Assembly (NCBI GenBank): GCA_002313895.1
Contig: DCAW01000119.1
Location: 767-31,523 of the forward strand
Length of the DNA stretch: 30,757 nucleotides
Direction of reading: 5' to 3'
Source: Dehalococcoidia bacterium UBA1123
GTDB lineage: Bacteria; Chloroflexota; Dehalococcoidia; Lucifugimonadales; UBA1123
Below are positions 7,434 through 16,045 of the stretch, in pieces. A program made the translations under genes and the position numbers. The first letter of the stretch is position 1, and every line of letters begins with the position of its first letter. The notes under the pieces were generated by a model that saw only the letters and a list, made by a program, of their open reading frames with translations, did no database searches and had not been told where the DNA came from.

Positions 7434-8579
7434 TCATTTCCTGGTTAATTCTGTGAGCGCATCGACAAATATATCGATGTCCTCCTGAGTATTGTAGAAG
7501 TACGGCGACGCCCGGAGCGCGCCTGGCCTGAAATCCACGATGATGTCACGCTCCGCTAATCTGTCCACCACAGGGCCGGGATTGTCCAATTCGATCATCG
7601 TGATGCTGGCATGATGCTCGTCATCCGGCGGGACTCGAAGATCAAACCCGCGCTCCCTCAGAGACGACACCAGTCTGGATGTGAGTTCCGACGTTCGCTG
7701 GCGGATAGCATCGGCTCCCAATTCGTTGACGATACGCAGGCCTTCTGCTCCTGTGTACATGGCTGAGACAGATGGAGTGCCGGTCTCGAAACGACCAGCG
7801 CTGTCTTTGTACACCATCTCATGAGGATTGAAAGCGAACTGATCGCGGTGACCGAACCATCCCGTGATCGACGGCTCAAGCTCAGGTATGAGGTCACGGC
7901 GCACGTACATATACGTGATGCCCGGCCCTCCTAGCAACCACTTGAGACCGCCAGACACCAACACGTCGACTTCTACCTCTTGAACATCTATAGGGACCTG
8001 TCCTGTGGCCTGATAATCATCCACGAAGGCTATCGCTCCCGCATTATGGGCCGCATCGCATATCGTCGAGATGTCCTGGATGTACCCGCTCGTGAAATAG
8101 ACTCTGCTGGTGGCGACCAAACGAGTGCGCTCGGAAATCGCTTGCTCGAACTGCTCCGGGCTGATCATGACCCGGTCGTCGGAGCGCACGACTGTGGTTT
8201 CGACACCGGACCTTGCTTTCGCGTGAAATCCGTGGGCGACAGTCGGAAAATCTAACTCGCCGGTGACAAGCTGATCGCCTTCCTGAAGGTCAATGCTGGA
8301 GGAAATAGCCGCCAGAGTTGCTGATATGCTGGGCATGATGGCTATCTCGTCCGCGCTGGCGTTGATTAATCGAGCGAACTGCTCTCGCAGGTCCTCCATT
8401 TCCGCAAACCACTCAACGTACCACGCCGCAGCGCCCTTCTCTTCCCACAGGTCCATGTACTTGTTCAGAGCGTCCCGCGACCGCCGTGACAAAAGCCCCA
8501 GAGAGCAACTATTGAGATAAATCTTTTTCTGGAGTGTCGGGAACTGCGCTCGCGCCGAGTCCCAATCCGGTGTAGTCAT
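7434..8579 (-). CDS. class V-fold PLP-dependent enzyme, kynureninase-like
   Basis: A 381-residue fold-type I PLP enzyme. The Schiff-base lysine is K213 in GGLKWLLGGPG, and the cofactor-pairing Asp is in AFVDDYQATG (about 187). The stretch GWFGHRDQFAFNP followed by RFETGTPSVSAM resembles kynureninase more than cysteine desulfurase; no active-site cysteine motif of desulfurases is visible. Kynureninases cleave the side chain of kynurenine, but related class V proteins have other uses, so the reaction is unproven. The frame is open to a GTG at 8648, but the ATG at 8579 is preferred: GAGG lies 8 bases upstream and the 23-residue extension overlaps a clear promoter. Convergent with the operon containing the formamidase-like cyclase. 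Confidence 0.82.
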   Translation of the reverse strand: MTTPDWDSARAQFPTLQKKIYLNSCSLGLLSRRSRDALNKYMDLWEEKGAAAWYVEWFAEMEDLREQFARLINASADEIAIMPSISATLAAISSSIDLQEGDQLVTGELDFPTVAHGFHAKARSGVETTVVRSDDRVMISPEQFEQAISERTRLVATSRVYFTSGYIQDISTICDAAHNAGAIAFVDDYQATGQVPIDVQEVEVDVLVSGGLKWLLGGPGITYMYVRRDLIPELEPSITGWFGHRDQFAFNPHEMVYKDSAGRFETGTPSVSAMYTGAEGLRIVNELGADAIRQRTSELTSRLVSSLRERGFDLRVPPDDEHHASITMIELDNPGPVVDRLAERDIIVDFRPGALRASPYFYNTQEDIDIFVDALTELTRK

Positions 8580-8608
8580 GAACGTATCCTCATTCAAAGT
8601 GTGCGGCA

Positions 8609-8636
8609 ATTGTATGCGCAGAGCGCAAGCTGTCAA
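8609..8636 (-). promoter_or_regulatory. sigma-70-type promoter of the kynureninase-like gene
   Basis: On the minus strand, TTGACA (8631-8636), a 16-base spacer and TACAAT (8609-8614). The predicted leader is about 25 bases and includes the GAGG ribosome site at 8588-8591. This supports the ATG at 8579 as the start. The rest of the 171-base divergent gap shows no equally clear promoter for the plus-strand gene at 8751. Confidence 0.65.
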
Positions 8637-8750
8637 GGGCATTCTCACCCGACAGATTGCTTATGGGATGGAGTTGGCGTAAACTTCTGCTTGGCATTGT
8701 CTGACCAATTGCATGTTCCAAATTCAAAAAGCCCTGCAGAAAGGTAACCA

Positions 8751-9314
8751 ATGGTTGACATCGTTGACATAGAATCCGTATTCGACAACGCCTTCACCAA
8801 CAAATTCGGGTTCCCCAAAGAGAGACCGGCTACGAAGGTCAAAGGTTACCTGTTGGATAATGTGAAGGATTTCATCAGGCAATCGCCGATGATGGTGATG
8901 GCGACCAGCGCGTCTGACGGCAGCTGTGACGCATCCCCTAAGGGCGGGTTGCCAGGGTTCGTGAAAGTTCTGGATGACTCAACCCTTTTGATACCCGACG
9001 TCGCTGGAAACAATCTGTTCCAGTCTTACATCAATATGTCTGAGAACGCTCAGATCGGAATGGTGTTTTTCATTCCAGGAATCCGCGAGACGGTCCGAGT
9101 AAACGGGCGCGTCAAGTTGATCGACAAAGAAGAATTGGAACGCCTGGAGATCGAACTCGAAGTCAACAACCCGGATGACAACTCGAGAGTGCAACAGGGT
9201 ATTGTCGTGGAGATCGAAGAAGCGTACGGGCACTGCCCGCGCGCGCTGGCATTCTCAAAATTCTGGGACACCGATCAGATCGAAGAAAACAAAAACATGC
9301 CCAAACGGGCATAG
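8751..9314 (+). CDS. pyridoxamine 5'-phosphate oxidase-family (PPOX class) FMN-dependent protein
   Basis: A 187-residue split-barrel flavin-binding protein of the PPOX group related to the MSMEG_1061/DR_2398 family. The beta-barrel begins at MMVMATSASDGSCDASPKGG (about 47-66), followed by LLIPDVAGNNLFQSY, which in this family contacts the FMN phosphate, and a VRVNGRVKLI strand. A C-terminal stretch with YGHCPRALAFSKFW is also characteristic. Such proteins bind FMN or F420 and reduce small substrates or act as general flavin reductases; the real substrate is unknown. ATG start with AAGGT upstream. It ends 5 bases before the tandem CoA-transferase, suggesting co-transcription. Confidence 0.85.
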   Translation: MVDIVDIESVFDNAFTNKFGFPKERPATKVKGYLLDNVKDFIRQSPMMVMATSASDGSCDASPKGGLPGFVKVLDDSTLLIPDVAGNNLFQSYINMSENAQIGMVFFIPGIRETVRVNGRVKLIDKEELERLEIELEVNNPDDNSRVQQGIVVEIEEAYGHCPRALAFSKFWDTDQIEENKNMPKRA

Positions 9315-9319
9315 CTGAT

Positions 9320-11761
9320 ATGGTCGGTTCCAGCGATCAGGCTGGCGCATTATCAGACCTTGTGGCCATCGAGTACAGTGAAGGCATTTCCGGAGCGATG
9401 TGCGCGAAAGCGTTGGCTGACCTCGGCGCAGATGTCATCAAGATTGAGCCGCCCGAAGGCAACGCGCTTCGGCATTCAGGCCCCTTTCCCAACGGCGAGC
9501 CCGACCCAGAGGCCAGCGGCCAGTTCCTTTACCTCAATGCCAACAAGCGGGGCGTTACGATCGATCTCCATTCAGAGAACGGCCGCCAGCGGTTGGACAG
9601 CCTTCTTGAAACTGCTGATTTTTTCGTCACTGACATCTCGTCCGCTGACGCTAAAGCGCTCGAAATATCCCACGAGTATCTGGAAACGACGCATCCCTTG
9701 CTGATCTGCGCCAGCGTCACGCCGTTCGGAAACTCCGGTCCTTACAAGGACTATCAAGGAACGGATTTAATTGTTTGGCACATGGGAGGCATGGGCTGGG
9801 AGACTCCGGGATTCGCTGTCACTGACCCGCCAAATGAGCCGCCACTGAGAGGCCGAGGCAACATGGCGATGCTGTTGGCCGGTTGGACGGCTGCGCTTGC
9901 GTCAATGATTGCCCTCTTCTATAGAGAGAAATACGGCGTCGGACAGGACGTCGACATCTCTGCTTTGGAGTCAGTCGCGAACCACATTCGCGGCAATTTT
10001 TCCATGCACTCCTATGATCCTGGAAGCGTCCCAGAAACCAGAGAGAAAGCCTTCTTCAGTTGGGTTTGGCCGTGCAAAGACGGCCATGTGTCAGCGGCTT
10101 TCACCCTCGACCATTGGTGGGCCAGTCTCGTCGAGGTAATGGGCAGTCCTGAATGGGCGACCAACACAGAGTATGCCGGGTTCGCTGGACGGCGAGAAAA
10201 CGCCGCCGTAATCGAAGTATTAGTCCATGAATGGATGAAGGATCAGACGCGAGCGGAGCTATACGAGAAGCTGCAATCAGCGGGTGTCCCCTGCTTCCCG
10301 GTCCAATCGACTTCGGAGGTGATGGACAGTCCGCACTACAAAGCCAGAGAGTTCTTCGTCAATCAAGAACATCCGAAGGCAGGATCGGTGACACAACCTG
10401 GGCCGCCTATCAGACTCAGCGAAACGCCATGGAAGCTGAGGCGTCCTGCCCCGATCCTTGGTCAGCACAACGACGACATCCCCAATGGAGTCAGAATTCC
10501 GGAGAAGGTCAGTGCGGTTTCGCAACTAATCCATCCTACCGGCACAATGAACCGACCGTTAGAAGGCATCCGAATCGTGGATTTCGGATGGATACTGTCG
10601 GTTCCTCACTGCGGAGCGTGGCTGGGCAGCCTGGGGGCAGAGGTGATTCGTGTCGAATCAAACGCCCGATTGGAACTGGGCCGTCGTGGAGTAATTGGCG
10701 GGGCCGATGGCATCAGCGGAGTAAACAGAGGTTCGAACTGGAATGGCCTTAATTACAGCAAGCTCGGCGCCACGCTCAACCTGCGAAATCCCGAAGCTAA
10801 AACGCTGGTCGAAGAGTTAGTCGCGACTTCTGACGTAGTGATGGAGAATTTCGCCACTGGCGTCCTTGAACGGCTGGGCCTCGGATACAGCCATCTCAGG
10901 ACCATTAAACCCGATCTGGTCATGATCTCTGGTTCGACTATGGGAGTGACTGGGCCGGATCGCAACTCCACTGGTTGGGGTCCGAACGTATGCGCCTACG
11001 CTGGCCAGCCTTTCCTAACAGGCTATCAGGGCGGCTCGCCACAGAATTTGGGGGGCAATTGGCCTGATTATCTGGTTGGAACGATAATGGCCTTCAGCAT
11101 CCTGAGCACGCTATGGCATAGAAACAAGACAGGCCAGGGCCAATACATCGAAGTGGCAATGGCTGAGACCATATCGAGCATGATCCCCGAAGCGTTCCTC
11201 GAATACTCGATGACCGGCCAGCAGGTCGAGCGCATAGGCAACCACGACCCCGACATGGCTCCTCACAATGTCTACCCGTGCCTAGGGGATGACGCTTGGG
11301 TCGCGCTCGCAGTCCGAAGCGATGAGGAGTGGCGATCGCTGTGCCAAGTTATGGGGCATCCTGAACTGAGTCACGACGCTAAATTCGCAGCGCCCGAATC
11401 AAGAAAAACGAATGAAAAGGAATTGGATCGACTGGTTGGTGAGTGGTGCGCAACTCGAACGAATTCAGCGATCACCGCCAGCCTCCAAGCGATGAAAATT
11501 CCGGCAGGGTCGGTGATGAACGTGATCGACCTGCTGGCCGATCCACACATGATCGCCCGCGGGTACGTTGTCGAGATGGATCATCCAGAAGTTGGCAAGC
11601 GCTCAGTCGCAGGCCTGCCTATCTCATTTAGCGCGATGCCCCAACTCCCTTATTTCTCCGCGCCGCTGCTAGGCCAACACAACGACTTCGTGTTCGGAGA
11701 CCTGCTGGGGCATAATCCCGAACGGGTCCAGAAACTCAAACACAGCCAGGCTATCTACTAG
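9320..11761 (+). CDS. tandem-domain CaiB/BaiF (family III) CoA-transferase
   Basis: An 813-residue protein with two complete family III CoA-transferase domains: about 10-390 (ALADLGADVIKIEPPEG; GQHND end motif) and about 412-813 (IRIVDFGWILSVPHCGAWLGSLGAEVI compressed family start; second LLGQHND near 784). Single-domain relatives of about 400 residues work as interlocked dimers, so this is a fused dimer. The catalytic Asp position (Frc D169) is D583 in WPDYLVG of the second domain, but in the first domain the aligned position is M184 in NMAMLLAG, so probably only one active site works. The family moves CoA between carboxylic acids without a covalent enzyme-acid chain like family I. ATG start; weak ribosome site; likely coupled to the PPOX gene. 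Confidence 0.9.
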   Translation: MVGSSDQAGALSDLVAIEYSEGISGAMCAKALADLGADVIKIEPPEGNALRHSGPFPNGEPDPEASGQFLYLNANKRGVTIDLHSENGRQRLDSLLETADFFVTDISSADAKALEISHEYLETTHPLLICASVTPFGNSGPYKDYQGTDLIVWHMGGMGWETPGFAVTDPPNEPPLRGRGNMAMLLAGWTAALASMIALFYREKYGVGQDVDISALESVANHIRGNFSMHSYDPGSVPETREKAFFSWVWPCKDGHVSAAFTLDHWWASLVEVMGSPEWATNTEYAGFAGRRENAAVIEVLVHEWMKDQTRAELYEKLQSAGVPCFPVQSTSEVMDSPHYKAREFFVNQEHPKAGSVTQPGPPIRLSETPWKLRRPAPILGQHNDDIPNGVRIPEKVSAVSQLIHPTGTMNRPLEGIRIVDFGWILSVPHCGAWLGSLGAEVIRVESNARLELGRRGVIGGADGISGVNRGSNWNGLNYSKLGATLNLRNPEAKTLVEELVATSDVVMENFATGVLERLGLGYSHLRTIKPDLVMISGSTMGVTGPDRNSTGWGPNVCAYAGQPFLTGYQGGSPQNLGGNWPDYLVGTIMAFSILSTLWHRNKTGQGQYIEVAMAETISSMIPEAFLEYSMTGQQVERIGNHDPDMAPHNVYPCLGDDAWVALAVRSDEEWRSLCQVMGHPELSHDAKFAAPESRKTNEKELDRLVGEWCATRTNSAITASLQAMKIPAGSVMNVIDLLADPHMIARGYVVEMDHPEVGKRSVAGLPISFSAMPQLPYFSAPLLGQHNDFVFGDLLGHNPERVQKLKHSQAIY

Positions 11762-11875
11762 GCGGAGATCGTCTGAGCGTAAATCTTGGGCGTCGGCGAC
11801 GAGCCCAAAGGGCAACAAATTTCGATCCGATCTTTACCGGAGAAAATCCTCGCATCACCGGGAATCTCATGAAAT

Positions 11876-11906
11876 GTAAAGGCGGGCACCTTTTGCCCGC
11901 CTTTAC
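11876..11906. terminator. bidirectional hairpin terminator candidate
   Basis: Perfect 13-base-pair stem (11876-11888 with 11894-11906) and a 5-base loop, with core GGCGGGCA / TGCCCGCC flanked by AAA and TTT. It lies between the convergent tandem CoA-transferase (ending 11761) and the MaoC-like gene (ending 11930). Symmetry suits termination from both sides, though the downstream T tract is short. Nothing else is evident in this 168-base gap. Confidence 0.65.
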
Positions 11907-11929
11907 TAAATTGCCTAAGACTTAGTCGT

Positions 11930-12799
11930 CTACGCCTTTACGCTGGCCGTACCGACGATGACCACGGTGCCATCTTCCTTCTCGACCCAAACTGCAACGT
12001 TCGCGCGTTTCTCACCATCCACAACGGTTTCATCCGTGACCACTGCTTTGGGGATCACAGAATCGCCCGGCCATGTGATGTTAGTGAACTTCAGATCCAT
12101 TTTGCCGCCTTCGTACCAGGCTTTGCCGAAGTGACGGTCTAGTAGGTCGCCGACGTACGACATCGTCATGCGTCCGCCCACAACCACCTCATCGAACCCC
12201 AGTTCGTTCGCCGCATCGATATTGGTGTGATAGTTGGCGTTCCCGTGGAAGAACGTTCCGCACATCTCCAGCGAGATAGCGTGAGGGCTGCCTTCGACGA
12301 ATTCGCCGTCAGGAACGTTGAACGTTCGGACGCCGCCTTTGGCCTTCGGGTCGCGAAGCGCCACACGTCCTGACGTCTGGTCTTGCATGTAACTCTGGTG
12401 ATGGCGGCCCTGCGCCATCAGCTCACCGTCAGGCGACCACAATGACACCTGCTGAAGAACGATATCGCGGTTGCGATGATCGTAAATGTCCATAACTTTG
12501 GACGTCACATTGTATTTCTGACCTGGGATTATGGGGTTGTTTATCTCCCATTGCTGTCGAATCCAGAGGTTGCCGAAGTTGTTGGGCATGCCTGCGCCTC
12601 GGAATCCTGTGTCAACCTCGGTCAGCGTCATTGTGGGCGCGACTGCTTGGTCATATATCGAACCCGCCGAGTAATAACTGTCTTCCACTTCCAGGCCATC
12701 ATAGTAGTTCGCCAACATCTCGCTTGTAGTTGAGAACGTCCGGGAGCCCAGATCCTTCCCTGCATATGCGAAATTTTCGTCCCGCTGTTGGTCGGCCAT
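11930..12799 (-). CDS. MaoC-like double-hotdog protein (putative acyl-CoA dehydratase family)
   Basis: A 289-residue protein that looks like two hotdog folds, as in FAS1-like dehydratase/MaoC proteins. The C-terminal half has the hydratase-2 region at about 185-215: HGNANYHTNIDAANELGF then VVVGGRMTMSYV. In active MaoC hydratases the motif is D-x-N-P-x-H; here the Asp position is N187, Asn is N189 and His is H191, so the catalytic Asp appears replaced by Asn. It may still bind an acyl-CoA or use another acid. ATG start with a strong GGAGGG seven bases upstream region (TATGGAGGGTTAG). Downstream of, and co-oriented with, the CoA-transferase/ThDP-lyase genes, 144 bases after them. No clear promoter found in that gap. 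Confidence 0.75.
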   Translation of the reverse strand: MADQQRDENFAYAGKDLGSRTFSTTSEMLANYYDGLEVEDSYYSAGSIYDQAVAPTMTLTEVDTGFRGAGMPNNFGNLWIRQQWEINNPIIPGQKYNVTSKVMDIYDHRNRDIVLQQVSLWSPDGELMAQGRHHQSYMQDQTSGRVALRDPKAKGGVRTFNVPDGEFVEGSPHAISLEMCGTFFHGNANYHTNIDAANELGFDEVVVGGRMTMSYVGDLLDRHFGKAWYEGGKMDLKFTNITWPGDSVIPKAVVTDETVVDGEKRANVAVWVEKEDGTVVIVGTASVKA

Positions 12800-12943
12800 C
12801 TAACCCTCCATACTCATTTTGTGTCCGTTAGCCAATTACAATCAAGATTACGACATGCCTCTGTTGTAAGCAACCAATCAGCTTGTCAGTCGCCAAAATC
12901 GGAATACCGATTCCCCAACACATTTGCTCAGTGCGCCTATCAA

Positions 12944-14179
12944 CTACAAAATTACGCCCTGTCCCTGCAACTCCGCGATATCGTCCCAGGAATAGTCCAG
13001 CAGTTCGATAAGAAGTTCCTCGGTGTTCTCGCCCTGCGCCGGCGCCATTTTTCTAGTGGACACTGGCGTTTTGCTAAATGTTACCGGTGTCTGGAGCCAC
13101 TTGGTTTTTCCGAGGGCGGCATGGTCAAAGTCGACAATGTATTCGTTTTCGATAACCTGGGGATCGCTCGCCAGATCCAACGTGCGCTGGACGCGCTCGA
13201 AAATCAGATCGCCAGCTTCGAGCATCCGCTTTTCCCACTCAACGCGGGTGCGGGTTTTGAATATTTCGTCCAGCAATGCGATCAACTCGGCCCGATTTTC
13301 GTACCGCGCGTCCATCGAGTTATAGCGATCGTCCTCCAGCAGTTCGAGCCTGTTAAGTCCTTTGCAAAATATGGGCCAATACCTGTCGGACTGACCCATC
13401 GAGAATGCAATCCACTCACCGTCGGAACACTCGTAGTAGTTCCATAATACGTTGCCGGCCTCTCGACTGCTTTGGCGCTGGAACTCCTGACCTTGCAGCA
13501 TACTGATGCCGTTTTGCATCCCGCGAGTCCACATCATGCTGCCCAGATGGGAAACATCCACCTTTTGGCCGTAGCCATACCGTTCTTTGGCGATGATCGC
13601 GCCCAATACACCGTAGGAGAGCATGATGCCAGCTGCCTGATCGGCAACTCCAATCTGGTAGGGCACGTTATCGTTCGGCCCCGCCCACCACAGGGCGCCG
13701 GAACGGGCTTCGCCGGTCAGCGCGAAAGCGGGTTTGTGCGAATCTGGGCCTTCCGGCCCATAGCCGGAAGCGGAGCCATATACAATTTCCGGGTTGTGTT
13801 TTTTCAGATCGTCGTAGCCGACGCCAAGACGCTCGGCGACACCTTTACGGAAATTCTCAACAAATACGTCGGATTTCTCCACCAACTTATATAAGATTTC
13901 TACGCCCCTGGGGTTCTTGAGATCGAGAGCGATGCCTTTTTTGTTTCGGTTCATACCTTCAAAATAGGCGTTCACGCCCTCAGGCATGTCTGACTGAACC
14001 CCGCCGACCCGACCGAATTGCCGTCCGTGGTCGCCATCGAGAGACTCCAGTTTAATCACTTCGGCGCCCAGGTCCGCAAGCATCATCGTGGATACCGGAC
14101 CGAACTGCCACATCGTCCAGTCGATAACTCTCATGCCTGTCAATGGCCCGATGGGCTGGCCGTTGCTGCCATTCACCAC
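12944..14179 (-). CDS. CaiB/BaiF (family III) CoA-transferase
   Basis: A 411-residue single-domain CoA-transferase that moves CoA from a donor thioester to an organic acid. It has the family N-terminus (GMRVIDWTMWQFGPVS, DLGAEVIKLE), NRNKKGIALDLK, and the catalytic Asp as D180 in GVADQAAG. The start is a GTG at 14179 with AGGAG seven bases upstream; the reading frame and length match the paralogue at 16046-17293, whose first 30 residues align without a gap. The two flank a ThDP lyase gene. It probably has its own promoter (extended -10 at 14208) after a hairpin following the lyase gene. Substrate unknown. Confidence 0.92.
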   Translation of the reverse strand: MVNGSNGQPIGPLTGMRVIDWTMWQFGPVSTMMLADLGAEVIKLESLDGDHGRQFGRVGGVQSDMPEGVNAYFEGMNRNKKGIALDLKNPRGVEILYKLVEKSDVFVENFRKGVAERLGVGYDDLKKHNPEIVYGSASGYGPEGPDSHKPAFALTGEARSGALWWAGPNDNVPYQIGVADQAAGIMLSYGVLGAIIAKERYGYGQKVDVSHLGSMMWTRGMQNGISMLQGQEFQRQSSREAGNVLWNYYECSDGEWIAFSMGQSDRYWPIFCKGLNRLELLEDDRYNSMDARYENRAELIALLDEIFKTRTRVEWEKRMLEAGDLIFERVQRTLDLASDPQVIENEYIVDFDHAALGKTKWLQTPVTFSKTPVSTRKMAPAQGENTEELLIELLDYSWDDIAELQGQGVIL

Positions 14180-14207
14180 CCAAGTCTCCTACGCTAGCGC
14201 GCCTTCG

Positions 14208-14216
14208 CTTATAGCA
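14208..14216 (-). promoter_or_regulatory. extended -10 promoter candidate for CoA-transferase gene
   Basis: Minus strand reads TGCTATAAG, that is TGn followed by TATAAG, an extended -10 element. The predicted start near 14201 leaves a leader of about 21 bases ahead of the GTG at 14179, enough for the AGGAG ribosome site. No good -35 is seen, as is usual for extended -10 promoters. Confidence 0.4.
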
Positions 14217-14218
14217 CA

Positions 14219-14240
14219 GGGGCGGCCCGAAAGCCGCCCC
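14219..14240 (-). terminator. GC-rich hairpin after ThDP lyase gene
   Basis: Perfect 8-base-pair stem GGGGCGGC / GCCGCCCC with a 6-base loop, about 24-45 bases past the lyase stop and just before the extended -10 box of the next gene. There is no T tract on either side, so it may be a weak terminator or an mRNA 3'-end stabiliser. Confidence 0.4.
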
Positions 14241-14263
14241 CTGCATTTGCCGTTAAACGGACT

Positions 14264-15928
14264 CTAGTACTGGCGGGACTGCCTTGAGCGACCGCCCATC
14301 GTGCCGTAGCCGACTTCCTGGTCAATAACTACGTCGAGAACTGCCGCCTTGCCGGACGTGAATGCTCGATCCAAAGCAGGCTTGATCTCGTCAGGATCGG
14401 TGACTCTTTCGCCATAGCCGCCCATGGCGTCCATGATCTTGGCGTAGTCAACTTCCTGATTTAGGTAGGTTCCGATAGCCCTGCCGGTGCGCTTCAGAAC
14501 GCCCTGTGTCGTCTGGTTCCATGCGCCGTTATTGCCGACGATGGAAACGATTGGCAGGCCGTGGCGAACGTAACTCTCGACGTCGAAACCGGTGAGACCA
14601 AAACCGCCGTCACCGTACACGATGGCGACCTGCTTGCCAGGTCGGGCCAGCTGCGCGGCGGCGGCGAAACCACTACCGGCGCCCAGGCAACCGAACTGTC
14701 CCGGGTCGAGCCAATGGCCGGGTTTGTTGATTTTCAGAACGCGAGCGGCGAAGGTAACGATGTCGCCGCCATCACCAATGACCGTAGCGTCCTCGTCTAG
14801 AACGTCTGCAAGGTCGCCGACCAACCGCATCGGGTGAATAGGAGTGGAGTCGGAGTTAAGCATGTCTGTGTCCGCAGCCTTGAGCGCTGCGTCCTCAGTC
14901 ATAACTTCTTCTACCCATCCGCGGCCCGGAGATTTGTAAGCGCGGATCTTCAACTCGTCGATGATCTGCCGAAGGATGGCCTTGGTGTCGCCAACGATGC
15001 CAGCGGTGATGTCACGGTTCTGTCCGATCTTGGAACCGTCCATCATGATCTCGATCAATCGAGGGTTCTGAGGGAACATATAGTCAGAGCCATAACCCAG
15101 GCGGAAGTCGATGGGTGTTCCGATAAGGATCACGGTGTCAGACTTGACCAAACCATAACGCCTGCCCAGACTGCCCAGATTCGGGTGACCGGAGGGGAGG
15201 CTTCCACGACCCATCGCGTTCAGGAATATGGGGGAGTCGATCAATTCGGTGAATTCAGCAAGCTCTTCAGATGCCTGCGTCCACCAGACGTCAGAACCAG
15301 CCAAAACCATCGGGCGCTCGGTGTTCATGATGATGTCAGCGATCTTGCTGACGTACTCGGGGTCGCCGTAAGCCCTGGATTCGGTCCTGTATTCCTGGGG
15401 GTAGTGCACATCGTCCTCTTCGGCTTTGCCGCCGACGACGTCTATTGGCATCTCAAGGTAAACTGGGCCTGGGATGCCCGTGGTCGCATGCCTGAACGCG
15501 ATTGACACGTAGTCGGGAATTCGCGCCGCGCTCTTGACCTGTTCCGAGAACTTGGTTATAGGCTTTAGGAATGTGGCGCTGTCAAAATCCTGAAGACCGC
15601 CCTTAAGATGGTCTCCGATTGCGGCGTTGCCGCCGATCGTGACCATAGGACTGGGCGCCTGGAAGGCGTTGGCAATCCCTGTCACCGCGTCGGTGACGCC
15701 TGGGCCTGCCGTGATGATGCAGACGCCGGGCTTGCCTGTGACCTTTGCCCAACCCTCGGCGGCGTGCGCTGCGACTTGCTCGTGCCGGAAATCGATAACC
15801 TTGATGCCTGCGTCCTCACAACCCTCATATAGAGGATAGATGTGACCGCCATTCAACGTAAAGACGTATTCCACGCCCTCTCTTTTTAGCGCTTTAGCGA
15901 ATAGCGCGCTGCCATTAATCTCTGCCAA
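14264..15928 (-). CDS. ThDP-dependent lyase/decarboxylase, 2-hydroxyacyl-CoA lyase / oxalyl-CoA decarboxylase-like
   Basis: A 554-residue full-length ThDP enzyme of the acetolactate synthase superfamily. It contains the PYR domain with cofactor-activating E50 in DFRHEQVAAHAAEG, a central domain, and the PP domain with GDGGFGLTGFDVE (439-451) and the metal Asn near 466-467. WLDPGQFGCLGAGSGFAAAA and the invariant-length C-terminal tail (about 540-554, Gly/Ser/Arg-rich) resemble 2-hydroxyacyl-CoA lyases and oxalyl-CoA decarboxylases. Flanking CoA-transferase genes on both sides support a CoA-thioester substrate and formyl-CoA as product, which is inference. Acetolactate synthase or glyoxylate carboligase are the alternatives. 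The start is TTG with TAGGAGG and a 5-base spacer. Confidence 0.8.
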   Translation of the reverse strand: MAEINGSALFAKALKREGVEYVFTLNGGHIYPLYEGCEDAGIKVIDFRHEQVAAHAAEGWAKVTGKPGVCIITAGPGVTDAVTGIANAFQAPSPMVTIGGNAAIGDHLKGGLQDFDSATFLKPITKFSEQVKSAARIPDYVSIAFRHATTGIPGPVYLEMPIDVVGGKAEEDDVHYPQEYRTESRAYGDPEYVSKIADIIMNTERPMVLAGSDVWWTQASEELAEFTELIDSPIFLNAMGRGSLPSGHPNLGSLGRRYGLVKSDTVILIGTPIDFRLGYGSDYMFPQNPRLIEIMMDGSKIGQNRDITAGIVGDTKAILRQIIDELKIRAYKSPGRGWVEEVMTEDAALKAADTDMLNSDSTPIHPMRLVGDLADVLDEDATVIGDGGDIVTFAARVLKINKPGHWLDPGQFGCLGAGSGFAAAAQLARPGKQVAIVYGDGGFGLTGFDVESYVRHGLPIVSIVGNNGAWNQTTQGVLKRTGRAIGTYLNQEVDYAKIMDAMGGYGERVTDPDEIKPALDRAFTSGKAAVLDVVIDQEVGYGTMGGRSRQSRQY

Positions 15929-16045
15929 TTTCGCCTCCTAGAATATTTTTGCTTTCAACATTTGGTGGGTTACGCCAGGAGATCAAATACGGTCAGCTAC
16001 CTAAAGTCAGGCGCAGGTTCAATCTCTTATAACGAAAACGCAGTC

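Noticed and set aside
14834..15505. 223-codon plus-strand open frame
   Set aside because: Antisense to the ThDP lyase; no family features.
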